The notes under the pieces are model-generated. The model saw only the letters and a program-made list of their open reading frames with translations. It was not told where the DNA came from and made no database searches. 64,000 nt of DNA, from NCBI RefSeq assembly GCF_035222485.1, contig NC_085924.1, forward strand, positions 558,001 through 622,000, in the 5' to 3' direction. Shown here one piece after another: positions 11,219 to 22,082 of the stretch (positions are counted from its first letter, which is position 1; each line of letters begins with the position of its first letter). Source of the DNA: Podospora pseudoanserina (lineage: Eukaryota; Ascomycota; Sordariomycetes; Sordariales; Podosporaceae). The position numbers and the translations under genes were made by a program.

Positions 11219-11561
11219 TTCGGGCGGTGATGGTGTGGAAACTGCGCTGTATTTACATCGTAGGCAGGTACTGAATTCTACACACTTACCAAAGAGATCA
11301 CTTCAAGCCTGAAGCTCTCCAGAGATTACACTCCGCAGCTTGCCTTCACAGCATTTTGTAAGAAAGATTTGAAGTCTTGTTTGTTTATATTGTGGATGTT
11401 AATGCAGTCGTCTTGTAGGCTGATGATCATATCTGCTCACGTCTATCTGTCCCGCCCAAGTACTCGAGTTCATCATCCCTCGCACCTTCGATCAAAAAGA
11501 AGTGGTCGGGCTGGCGGTTCATGATCTACCTGGTGTAGTCCCGCACATGAGCCAGGCTGCT
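11219..11561. other. Intergenic, nothing recognised
   Basis: 3' flank of the SDR gene up to the ceramide glucosyltransferase tail. No feature was seen. Confidence 0.5.
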
Positions 11562-11769
11562 CGCCGTGTGCGATGGCTTCGAGTACGGAAGTGGAGAATC
11601 TTAACGGCCACGCTTGTGGAACCAGGTGTGGAATCACTAATCGGGTGCCTCCACTTGGCCTTTGCTTTCACGACCTTGCCTTGGTTCCGTTCCTTCTTTG
11701 GCATACCTCCCACTTGAAAAGCTTTTGGTGCCATTTGGTTTTCGGCCATTGCCATCTGGATAGCGGTTG
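11562..11769 (+). pseudogene. Detached C-terminal piece of ceramide glucosyltransferase
   Basis: On the plus strand the frame reads RRVRWLRVRKW, then TLVEPGVESLIG, then FTTLPWFRSFFGIPPT, a TGA at 11715-11717, and continues KAFGAIWFSAIAIWIAVD before further stops. This is the C-terminal membrane region of fungal ceramide glucosyltransferase, the part missing from the minus-strand fragment at 13277-14410. A single inversion of roughly 11562-13290 would put it directly after that fragment on the same strand. The TGA sits where the family normally has Trp, consistent with a G-to-A (RIP-type) change. Confidence 0.65.
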
Positions 11770-11874
11770 ACAGATAGATTGCTTAGTACTAAGCTGCATA
11801 AGTTGGTGGTAGAGCCGTGGAGGCGATGACTGAGCGTGGATGGTGGGATTCCGTACAGCTCTGTCGCCTCGCGC

Positions 11875-12317
11875 TGTTACAGTTAACCAAACAGCAGACC
11901 GCGCTACATGTGGGGCACAGGACATCCCCAGCCAATCATTAAGGAAGTCAGGAAACAGCCAATCAGGGTTGGACGAAAGTGCTATGGCGCCAAGACCCAC
12001 GAGCACTCTGCAGGATGTAAGATGCTCGGAGCGATCGAAGGCATAGCACGACGAGCACTCTGTAGGATGCAATGTACTAGGAGTGATCGGGGCCATAGCA
12101 GGATGAGCACTTCAGGGTCCCAAGGTCTATATATACGGAGGAACTGGCTGGTGTAGATAGACAGTTCCGCAGTATACAATCGCAGCTTGTATTCACGGTA
12201 TCTTGTGTTTAGATTGAGACAGCTTTGTTGTGCGCTGTTTAGCCGCACCGAACCAATTATCAGAAGTTACCTTCAACCCGTATCCCTTTGAGAGGTTCTG
12301 TACAGGGGTTCGTCACA
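11875..12317 (+). mobile_element. Solo LTR, family A (copy 2)
   Basis: Begins TGTTAC and ends GTCACA, with the shared TATATATACGGAGGAACTGG core at about 12128. The upstream part has imperfect direct repeats of about 50-60 bp, each with a GAGCACT..(G)CAGGATG-like element (about 11985-12115). No 5-bp duplication is visible. It points opposite to the copy at 12731. Confidence 0.75.
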
Positions 12318-12730
12318 TACTATAATAAAAAAGAGGGGTATTAAATAATATTAAAAACGTTGGTATAGTGTTAGAGATTTCTATAGCTCTCTAGTAAAAT
12401 AGTGAGAAAACAAATAAACGAACCATAACACTACAAATATATCCTTAATAGGTCTCTAAATAACCTTACTTATGTAATAGTAACTCGCTTATAGGCCGCA
12501 CTTCACGCAGGACAAAGAAAAGACACTATAGGCTCGCAGGCCACATAATAGGCAGCAGATTAGCCTAATTAGAGGCTAGAATTACCTGCAGGTATATAAG
12601 GTATGAATTACGAAGAAAATAAAAGTCGATGCTCTATTTAAAATACAGTATCCGAAGCAGACCGCTTATATATATAACTCCTAAACCCCTAAGACCTTCG
12701 AAAGCCCTACTTCCCTACTTATACGCTTAA
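12318..12730. other. AT-rich RIP-like spacer between inverted LTRs
   Basis: No open frame. Dense TA-rich sequence with frequent TAG/TAA. It separates two family A LTRs in opposite orientation. Confidence 0.5.
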
Positions 12731-13134
12731 TGTGACGAACCCCTATCCAGAACCTCTGAAAGGGATACTGGTTGAAGGCACTTCTGAACAATCCTGGTTC
12801 GGTACAGCTAAACAGTGTACAACAATGGCTTGTCTCTATCACAATAGTCTGAATACCAACGATTGTGACTTGTATTGCATACTGCGGAACTGTCTATCTA
12901 CACCGGCCAGTTCCTCCGTATATATAGACCCGTGGACCGTGGACCGTTGACTTACAGACGGTCCTCGGTCCGCTCCTGATTGGCCGGTGCCGGACCGTGG
13001 ACCGTGAGCCCCACCGCGGTCCCCGGTCCCCATCTTATTGGTCCGTTGCCCATCTGGACCGTGAGCCCCGCTCGACGGCGCGGTCCAGACTTGATTGGTT
13101 CCTCGTGGCCCCACTGTCTTCCAGAACCGTGACA
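12731..13134 (-). mobile_element. Solo LTR, family A (copy 3) with perfect target duplication
   Basis: On the minus strand it starts TGTCACGG and ends GTCACA. It is flanked by a perfect 5-bp duplication, CTTAA (12726-12730 and 13135-13139), so it inserted here and later lost its internal region. Its upstream third is unlike the other copies, with several ACGGTCC repeats and CCAAT boxes. The 190 bp after the TATA-like core is conserved. Confidence 0.88.
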
Positions 13135-13276
13135 CTTAAGCTTGCGGCTGCACCCTAAACTAATATAATCTCGAGTAAGAGTTATAGGATACAAAATAAA
13201 ATCCTCATTGTATATTATATATTTAAATACATAGATTTAAAACAATTATATCTTTAGATTGTAAAATGTAACGAAC

Positions 13277-14410
13277 CTATATACAAAAAATGTAAGCTGC
13301 AACAGTCATGCCCGAAATGGGCTGAATAGCTACTTCTCCGCGGACAAGCCCGTGCTTTTTGTAGCCTGAGATATTTGACTTGAAAATGAGGCCACCAATG
13401 AGGCGGTTCTCGCAGATGTAGGACGAGAAATAGTCGACACCACGCCTACGGGCAGCATTGGCGGGGGAAAGAAGAGGGTTCTGAGCGGGGTCGGTCAGGT
13501 GTTCCAAGTGAGACTTGAGAAACATGTTGCTCTTACCCACGACACAGGGTGCGATACCAACCGTGTTGATGGCGCTGTAGAAATTTTGCGTGGGTGGCTG
13601 CCATAAACACTTCTTCGAGCCGACCGCCGTAGTCAAGGAGGCTCTTTGGCTCATTGGTGTCAATGGGCCCCGATAAAAGCGCCTACTCTTCTTCTGCTGC
13701 TGTCCTAGGCGTCTTTAGATAGATCACGAGAGGTAGCTGGTGGACAAACTTGTAGGGCTTAGTCTGCGCTCCGTCGGGCAAGAACCACAATAGTTTGTCC
13801 ACCATCCTTCCTGCCGAGTTAGCCCCAAGCCAAACATTACAGTCTGCTATCCAAATGATATCGCCTTTGACCTCCCGATATGCGCGGCTGATGTTGCGGA
13901 TTTTGGGATTGGGCCCGAGCTTGTCAACGTGTCCGCCATCGCCATGCGACACAGGATCCGGCTCTTCGACGAGCACCTTGGCATCGAAGTCGGGGAAAGC
14001 GGAGATGAATTTCCGTGGAACAGGATAGGCTGGATCTGTTGTTGAATCGACGCAGAGGTAGATGGTGAGCTTCGACTTGGGGTAGGCGAGGTGGAAGGTT
14101 GACACGACACATTCGTAAAGACCAGCTTCCACGCCTTTTATAGGTCGAATAGCAGTGATGTGCGGCACATCATCTTCCTTGAGGGTCGGGGAGAAAGGTT
14201 TCGCGTGAGGAGCAGAGTTATTCCGGAGGCTGAAGACGCAGAGAGGAGATTGTGAGCAAACACCGGAGGCGGTACGATGGTGGGGACGTCCAAGTCGTAC
14301 ATTTTGTAGATACCAATTCCTTGGACGAAAACGATAATGCAGGTCCAGACGAAGCTCACCAAGGCCGCACTGTGAACGATCATCGACATTGGGTCATAGT
14401 GAGTAGTCAT
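13277..14410 (-). pseudogene. Ceramide glucosyltransferase, N-terminal two thirds, broken
   Basis: Glycosyltransferase family 21; the intact enzyme makes glucosylceramide from ceramide and UDP-glucose in Golgi/ER membranes. Exon 1 (14410-14301) gives an N-terminal membrane helix ending VQGIGIYK. The intron is 14230-14300 (GTACGA...TTCAG). Exon 2 carries VPHITAIRPIKG, CVDSTTDPAYP, GPNPKIRNISRAYREVKGD and IIWIADCNVW (the D-x-D-type region). There are two lesions: an in-frame TAG near 13683-13685 (a C-to-T change would give it), and one extra T near 13588-13591 shifting the frame before YSAINTVGIAPCVVGKSNM. The frame ends at 13277 just after PISGMTVAAY. The C-terminus lies inverted at 11562-11769. 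Not functional. Confidence 0.8.
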
Positions 14411-14711
14411 CGAAGGGAGAGAACAGCAAGGCGCGTAGAAACTTAGGAAAAAGGGCAGTGATCGTGATCAGCAGCTCTGCTGACGGGAGATTTCGGCGAC
14501 ACAGGAATATAAAAACAGAGGTGCATGGCTGGCAAGTTGCATGTCGGAACTCGGAAGCTAAATCTTATGTGGGGCATCATTGCCCTGTCTATTCAACCCT
14601 CGCACAGCAAAGAACAATTAAAACTCGCGATGTGATCAATCATTACAGGCATGGCTCGGTAAAATGAGGGTATTTTGTGCATCTATGGAGGCGTCGGGGA
14701 CATCTTCTGCA
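14411..14711. other. Short spacer
   Basis: 3' flank of the chitinase-protease gene and former promoter of the glucosyltransferase pseudogene. Nothing else was seen. Confidence 0.5.
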
Positions 14712-17700
14712 CTAACACCTCCAGTAGCAGTCCATCCGTCGGCTCTGTATGTAGAATTTCGTCAGTCATCTGCCATATATATCTTCTAGACAGTGTTCAA
14801 AGGGGGATTAACTTACCGGCTGAAGATGATTAATACCATCCCACGAGTTCTCATCCCATGCTCCTACCCGACAAAACGGCATTCTGCTTTCGTCCCTGTT
14901 CCCGCTCGACCAGTGCTGGTTGCCGGCTGTGAAGTAAAGATCAAACGACATGAACAGCCTCTTTCTCTCGAGGTTCTCGCCCGGTGCCGGCCTGTCCCTC
15001 TTGAAGTTCACAGCTCCCTTTTCCTTGCGAATATCAACCTGAAGATCAGTCGGGAATCTCGAGCTTGCCTTGTACCACGTCATCGAGATGCCAAAGTCCG
15101 TATTTGCCGATTCGTAGTTCTGTCGTACTTCATTGATATAAGAAGTGACTTCCATAAACATTGCGTTGGCGTTAGAGGTCCAGCTGAACCAGTGGTGCTG
15201 GGCGATGTGGATGCGACATGTGGCTGGCTGCGGCGCTGCTGTTGGGGTAGGTTGTGCCGTGGGAGTAGGGACTGCCGTTGTCGGCGCACAGATGGTGACG
15301 TCCTCGCAGGTCTCGCGACCACCACTTCCTACGCAGCGCCGCGTCGTCGTCTTGGGACAGTTACCGAGGTCTGGTGCTCCTGTCAATGTCGGCATCGGAG
15401 GCCTGGTGACCTTGTGCGCTGGGTCCTCCGGGTCGTGATAGTCGGGGGGTGGCCCGACCGGCGTCGGCGTGCAGTAGTAACCGGTGCATATCTTCCCGCA
15501 CTGGCCGTCTCGTTTCCCAAGTCCAATGGGCTTGTTGCAAAGGGGTCCGGCAGGTCCGGGCTTGTGTTCGATAGGATCTCCGCTTGGCCCACCACCGCCA
15601 CTGCCACCACCGCTGTCACCACCACCGCCGGGGGGGCTAAACAGCTTATCTGCGTCTGGTTTTTTGATGTCCTCAATCTTAGGGCAAATCTTGTCCAGCT
15701 GCGCATTGCCACCTTGGCCCTTGGCCTCGGTGGTGTCAAGGAGGCAGTGGCCAAGGTTAAACACTTGACCATTCCACGCTGTGCTGACCAAGGTATCGAT
15801 CTTGCCCACTGGAATCTTTGGTTTTGCAGGGTTTTTGTCGGGTTTTCCCATAGGGAGAGGCCGGGAAAGTATCTTGATGAGGGCCTTGAGGCGTTTCGGA
15901 TCCTTGAGGTCCTCCTTCCACTTTGACGGCAAAGAGCGGAGATTGGCAGCCATTGCTGCAACCAGGGGTGCCGCTGTTGGAGGGTTGAAAAGTCAGCTAT
16001 CGTCCACAGACAGCAAATTGTCGTGGGAAACTTACCCATTGAGCTTCCATCGTCCGTCGCGATACCCTTTCCAGGAACAGCGATGTAGGTCTTTTCACCT
16101 GGAGCATAAGTAACCCATCTACCGGCAGACTTTGCGTCAGTTATCATGGCCTGCATTATATTGGAAAGGAAGATCATGAGAGCTTACTGTTGGTAAGGGG
16201 CGAAGGTTGCTACACGCTGACTTTGCTGCACTGCGCCCACCGAAAGGACGTTGCTGAGGTAGTCGGCGCGAGAGACATCGCCCCAACCGGCTGGGTAAGC
16301 ATCAATGTTATCACCTCTCTCCTTGTAGGAATTGTGGATAGAGGCGACAACGAGCACGTTATACTGGCCGAGCTTCTTGATAATTTTGTCTGTGGTTGCG
16401 ATGCACTGTCAGTATATGGTCGTTATTCTGCCACGTCCTTGGCAAACTCGGAGTTGACTCACATAGCATCCTGATCCTGGCCTCGCTGGCACCATCCGTG
16501 AACATGCCGCCAGAATAGTTGATGATGGCTCGGCCTTCCTTGTTGTTCGCAGAGTCAAGAATGTCATCCATAACTCGTATAAATGTCTCAAGCACGGCTG
16601 CTTCCTCGAAAGGTCTGGTTTTTGCGCCTGAGTTGCTTGTGTAGGTGAATCCACTTCCTGGGTTGACTGGCAAGACCATGGTGACCTCTCTGCCCGCCCC
16701 GAGGAGGTTTCCGAGAATCTTGGATGAGACAGCGGTTCCGTGCTTCCAATCGAAACCGGAGACAGGTTTGGGTGTTTTCGCGTCGCCACCGTACGGCGAC
16801 GAGTAAGGCCACCTGATCAAACGCCCGCCTAACCCTTGGAACTCCTGTTCAAAAAGTCAGATCTATGCTGTTCAATGACACCAAGCCAGGTGAAAGATGG
16901 GTAGACTTACTGCATGGCTGGTATCTACGTCCGACTCCATATTGTAGATGTACTGGGTTGGGCCAGTGCCTTTGGGGTACCAATATGTGTTGAACCATCT
17001 GTCGGGTTTTCTGGGGTCCTGCGTTCTTGCTGGGGTCCCAGACCTCCTCCATGACTGAAATCCTGTGTAGAAGGGAGGTGCCGAAAGCTGAGAAAGCTCC
17101 CAATACTCCGGCGTTTCGTGTTCCTCATAATCGTTCCTCTTACGAAGGACTCCAGAGATAGTTTCATTGAGGTCGCGATGAATATCTGGTATCTCAGTTG
17201 AAGAGGTAAGGTTCCCAGGTGACTGATCTCGAGAGAAGTGCCGAGGAACAACTGCTGGGCCGCCACCACCGGACCCAGGGAACTTCCCCTGCCAGATATC
17301 GGTAACAGGCCGTGGCCTTTTAGCGTCCGCCAATGCTGTTTTGGCCTTAGCCTCTGCATTCATCTCAGAGAGGTAGTATATGTCGTCAATCTGAAATCAC
17401 ATTTATTAGCTCCTGTCCTTGCGCTCGACTTTGACAAAAGCAAGAAAGATAATCGGAGGTAGCTGGCTGGCTGACTTACACCGTAGGTCCCTTTGGCGCC
17501 ACTAAGTGTGTCCAAGCTTGCACGGTCAAGCTGGACAACGTGGAAAAAGGCAGTAAACTTCGCCCTATCGGACTTGATCTCTGTGTATGACCATGGCTGC
17601 TTCTTTGGGTTATTGTTGACGTCCCCGAGCCAGGTGCGGATGGCCTGGACATTTTCAGGGTTGTCAGGTATGATCAAGGCATCCCCAATTTGGCATGGGC

Positions 17701-20700
17701 TCTTCTTTTTGGCTCTAGCTTGCAGGAACGGTCGAGATCTCTCCTCGAGGGTACCAGCAGCTCCTTGAACTGGGGTTGGCGTTGCGACAACCTCGCGCTT
17801 TGCCACCGGGGTGACAGTGCAACCATCAAAAGTCTGGGTCGACGAATTGTCATCCTCCACCTCGCATCCGTAGATAGTAGCGCATGTCTCCTTCGTCGTA
17901 GACGAGGTCGTTCTGGTTGTGCCACCTTCCACAACGCCGGCGTACGAAGTCGTCATCTTGCAAAGCTCGGCGGTCTGGGTCTTGCAGTTGCTCGGCTTCT
18001 CGGGTGTGGGAATCGGGCCTCTGGTCGGTATTGTGATGGCTGGCCATTTTGGTAGACGTCCCTTGACCGTGATACCGGGAAGCTTTGGCCAGTCGATATT
18101 CGGGGGACCACTCCTATAGGGCCCGGGGGGCAGAGGAGGGAAAACCCAACCGAAGACCTTGAGTTCTGGCCAGTCGATGCAAATGAAGAAGAACCAAGCC
18201 TTGCACGACAGGTACACACCCGCGGGCTCGTCATCGTCATCGTCGGAATCTTGAGGGTCGTCTTCTCTTGGCGGATCCGGCACTGGCGTGGTGATGGGCT
18301 GAATGATATTACCTGAGCCTGTAGGAAATGGCTTGATATCAGGAGCCTGGGTCCCCGTGAACAAGGTGCAGCCAATGAGAAGTGTGCTCTCAGGAGGTGC
18401 ATCCATTGCCTTCGTTCTCGTAGGTGCGCACCCGCCCAAAGTTACTTGACCCTGGCAATTGTCAAGCGTCAAGATGGCGTGAAACTCATCAATCTCCAAC
18501 ACGCCACCCGGCGGGCAGTCCCAGACCATTGGAGGTCCAGATCCTAGAGGAGGTCGATCAATGATTGGATTTTGATCATCAGATGGTAGGTCGCTGTTGT
18601 CTGGAATGTCAACTCCAGATGGGTCGTCAGGCAGCGGGCCATCTGTCACTGACGGCCAGGGCGGAAGAGTAATCCATCGCGAAGTTGGCGGTGCACCACC
18701 CCCTGGAGGCGTGACGACGACGGGAATAGGGGGGATATCAATACTTGGGTTGGCGTAGAAAGGGGGAATGCCACCGGCACCACCGCCATTTGTTGGATTG
18801 GCGACGGTGATATTGACATTGGACATGGGCATCTGATTTGTCGTAATGTTGGGCGCATAGACGGTGATGGTCGTTGTTTCGACGACAAATGATGCACCCT
18901 GGCTGCGGCCCACCTCAATGGATGTTGTATAGGGTGGAATCGAGATTACCGTTGGTGCCGGGAGTGAGCTGGGTGGCAAGATAAGACGGCAAGGCGGCGT
19001 ACAGTAGGCAGTCCTTTCGCGGTACACCTCGGTCCCCAGATAAACGACTTCGACATCGTCCTCGTCTAAACTGGCATCGGGATACCACTCTTGCAGATCG
19101 ACTGCCCAATCAGTGGTGCCTAGGAAATTGTACGAGTGGTAAAACTCGGTTCTCTTGTCCTTCATCTCGTCGTCCATCCAGGCCACCCATTCTGTGTTGT
19201 CATACACCATGATGTTGGAACCTTCTTTGTTGTAGCGCTTGTTGGCCCTGCCTTGAGCAATGATCTGGTTGATCTCGGCGTTTGAGATGTATCCAGCAGT
19301 GTCCGTACACCGACCTTTGGCAGCATGGGAGTTGCGGTTGTCGCCCGTGAACAGGCAGGACTCGCCGTCGCACCCAGCCTGGGCCATCTTGAAGGACCGT
19401 CCGTAACTGGAGACACCAACCAGGACCTTGTTGGAAGGGGCACCCGCCTTGGTAATCATGGAGAGCGCGTCCCTGGTCTCAGTCTCATTGACATGTGACC
19501 GCAAGCAATTGCCCGTCGGGCAGCCAGGCGAAGTCCACTTATTACCAGCATCCCACTGGCCGTGAAGATCATAGGTCATAAAGACAATATAGTCGAGAGC
19601 TTGGGCCATTTGCTTGACAGGAAAGGCGCGGAGGTACCAGAACGACGCTGGTGCGGCGAACGAGACTGTCTTGGAATCGCCGACCTCGGCCTTGATGCTG
19701 GCCAAGAGTCTGTAGTAGTTGAGACCATTTACCGGATCATCAGCTGGAATGTCCGGGATGTCAGGGGCACCTGGATATTCCCAGTCAAGGTCGATGCCGT
19801 CAAGGTTGTGCTCGTTGATGAAGGAGATGATGTTGCGCTTGAACAGGTCGCGGTTGGCTGGTTGGGCGGCCTCTCGGAGAATCATGAAGGTCCCTGGCAG
19901 AGCACTGAAGTCCCAGCCACCTAGAGATACAACCTTCTTGACGCCCTGAAGCTTCTTGAAACGTTCAAACTGCTTCTTAACTAACGGGTCCGTGATCTCG
20001 ATCCGGAAATCGCCTCGCGTGACATTGGGAAAGGCAAAGTGAACGTGGGTGTAAGTGCTTGTGTCGATTTGGGTAGCATCCATGTGCAAGCACTTGCGGC
20101 CGAAGTTCCAGCCCTCAAAATAGCCAAGCTTGATATGCTTTGCCGGCGCGGGGCCCTTGATGATGTCTCTGCCGCAGTTGCTGATGCATCCGTGCTGGCC
20201 AGGAGCTGCAGTACCGGGAGCACCAGTCTCGGACTTGGAAACGACACAGAAATCATCGGTCATACCGCATTGCCCCCAAATGTTGCAGCACACGTTGAGA
20301 GGGCACGGGTTCATCGTGCTGATGTTGGTCCCTAAGGGGGGCCGGACGGTGCCGTTCATGGTTGGTCCACAGATTGCGTTCTACCAAGCCGAAGCAGGTC
20401 AGTATAGGAAGTGGAAGAAGCAGTTTGACTTTGGTTGACTCACAGGGACAATAGCAGGCATCGGCGCAGCTCCGTCGCTGACGCACATGTTGAAATCGGG
20501 ATAAAGCAACTTGCAGCCATTCCAACCCCATGTGTTCTTGTTAAAGTTCTCCAGTTGGGTCACACTGAGCATGTTGCTTGCAGCAATCTTGGCGCAGTTG
20601 TCGTCCTTCTTGGTCCGATAGACGGCACAATAGCCATCGGCACCCTTCTTGGGCCTAAGGTCGGGAAGGTTGCCCTGGCTGCAGCACACATGCTGACCTT

Positions 20701-22082
20701 CGGACAGTTTGGAGCAAAGCCCGGACTGAGGATTCGCCTTGGTGAAGTCATCGCCAGTAATTCCCTGTACATCGTATTGTCAGTCTCTCTTTTGTCCACG
20801 ACGTGCGTAGGTCAAGCGGAAAGTAAGTTTAACTTACGCATTTGTTGGCCAATGAGCCACAGTCGTCGCCCAACACAACCTGGCGCGTCTTACACGTGCC
20901 GTCAGAGTTTCCGGGAGGGAGGGTACTGGGGAGGGTGCCGGTGCTGCAGCAGATGCGCTCGCCCAGAACAAGTGAGTTGCAGAGGTTGGCGCGGTTGAAG
21001 TTCTGCAGTTGAGTCTGCGAGATGCCACATCTCTGGGCCACAGCCCAGCAACCCTCGCCGGCCTGGACGGTAGTGACCCTGCAATCAGCTCGGGGGCTGA
21101 GCCGGGCGAACCTGGCAGAAATATCTCCAGGCGCGGAATGGCGAGAGCTGGCGGTGCTGTTGGAGATGGTGTCGTTCCTGGACAACTCCTCCAAGGGAAC
21201 AGGAACGCGCAGAGTGACCGGCATCCAGTCCTGGCCCGCACCCACCTGTGAGACACATTTGCCATCAGCCCATGTCTTGACCACCTCCTGGACGAAATCG
21301 AGATTCTTGGCGCTGCTGGCGACGATGCCAATGCTGTAATCGGCACCACGATCTTTGGCACCACACAACTGCACCACGGTGGTTCCTGAGACCGACTCGT
21401 TCTGAACATGCTCGAGGAATTGCTGAAGGACATCTGATGTGACACCGTGCTGGTGCACTTCAGCGCCGGCAAAAACACCGATGACCGACGTCTGCGAGTA
21501 GCCAAAGGCCATGGCGTTGTTGGAGCATGACGGCTTCTGAGAGGCAAGATAGCTCTTGACCTGACGACCAGCTGATAGCAGATGGGTCGGCGAGAACTCG
21601 CCGTCTTTGCCGGGCCGGTGAATGGAGATGGAGGCATCCTCGAGCACTTTGTTGGCGGTGGTACAGAGCGATGCCTTGGTCGAGTCTGGCACGAAAGCAA
21701 CCCTCATGGACGGAGAAGTGTCGTAGTCTGCTGTGCAGGCCCTGATGACGGTGGGCATGTCCTTGACCTCGGCCATCTGGACAACCACATTGAGCAGCAT
21801 GGTCTCCCTGCATGAGGCCAACTGATCCGCCTCCGGGAACAGGAACCAGGGGCCCTCCCCGGCTTTGCTGCAAGAAATGGGGCATGGCTTGAGGGCCTCA
21901 AGAGGCTGCGCCTGTACCGTAGAGAGCCATTTGTCGAGATCCTCGTCTGCTTCGGTGATGTCGACGAAAGAACTTGAGGATATAAAGGACTGGTCTGTGG
22001 CCACGAACCCGCCCGTTGCTCTCGCTGCCCCCGCTGCCCCCGCTGCCCCCAAGGCTACGAGGGCGTAGAGATATGCCTTCAT
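14712..22082 (-). CDS. Secreted LysM-ChtBD1-GH18 chitinase continuing into a subtilisin-like (S8) protease
   Basis: Nine exons: 22082-20838, 20764-20444, 20380-17480, 17390-16911, 16844-16463, 16389-16214, 16150-16036, 15973-14817 and 14744-14712. All phases agree and give about 2269 residues. Order: signal peptide (1-21); LysM at about 333-385, 396-450 and 456-505; ChtBD1 (about 547-590, NPCPLNVCCNIWGQCG); GH18 (about 604-955) with the intact catalytic motif DGIDLDWE (about 714); a Thr/Pro-rich linker; a cysteine module with CKAWFFFICIDW; an S8 prodomain-like part (about 1415-1500); S8 with DTSH (about 1645), HGTAVSS (about 1684) and GSSMAAP (about 1870); then a CGKICTGYYC module and a Cys-rich end. 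The GH18 half resembles subgroup C (killer-toxin-alpha-like) fungal chitinases. It would bind and cut chitin outside the cell. Introns 3 to 7 fall within or just before the protease. The fusion could be two merged genes, but no stop or start separates them. The sixth junction is the least certain. Confidence 0.75.
22024..22050 (-). repeat. Three perfect 9-bp repeats in the signal peptide
   Basis: Three copies of GCTGCCCCC on the plus strand encode the repeated Gly-Ala-Ala stretch of the chitinase signal peptide core. Such a run could change length by replication slippage. Confidence 0.8.

Noticed and set aside
14793-15926. 377-codon plus-strand open frame
   Set aside because: Lies opposite the protease C-terminal exon, which has conserved motifs and matching splice phases; the plus frame has no domain and is a shadow.
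14712-22082. Splitting the locus into a separate chitinase gene and protease gene
   Set aside because: No stop codon, start codon with signal peptide, or intergenic gap lies between the GH18 and S8 parts; the exon holding GH18 runs into the prodomain-like sequence in frame. Kept as an open alternative to be tested by cDNA.
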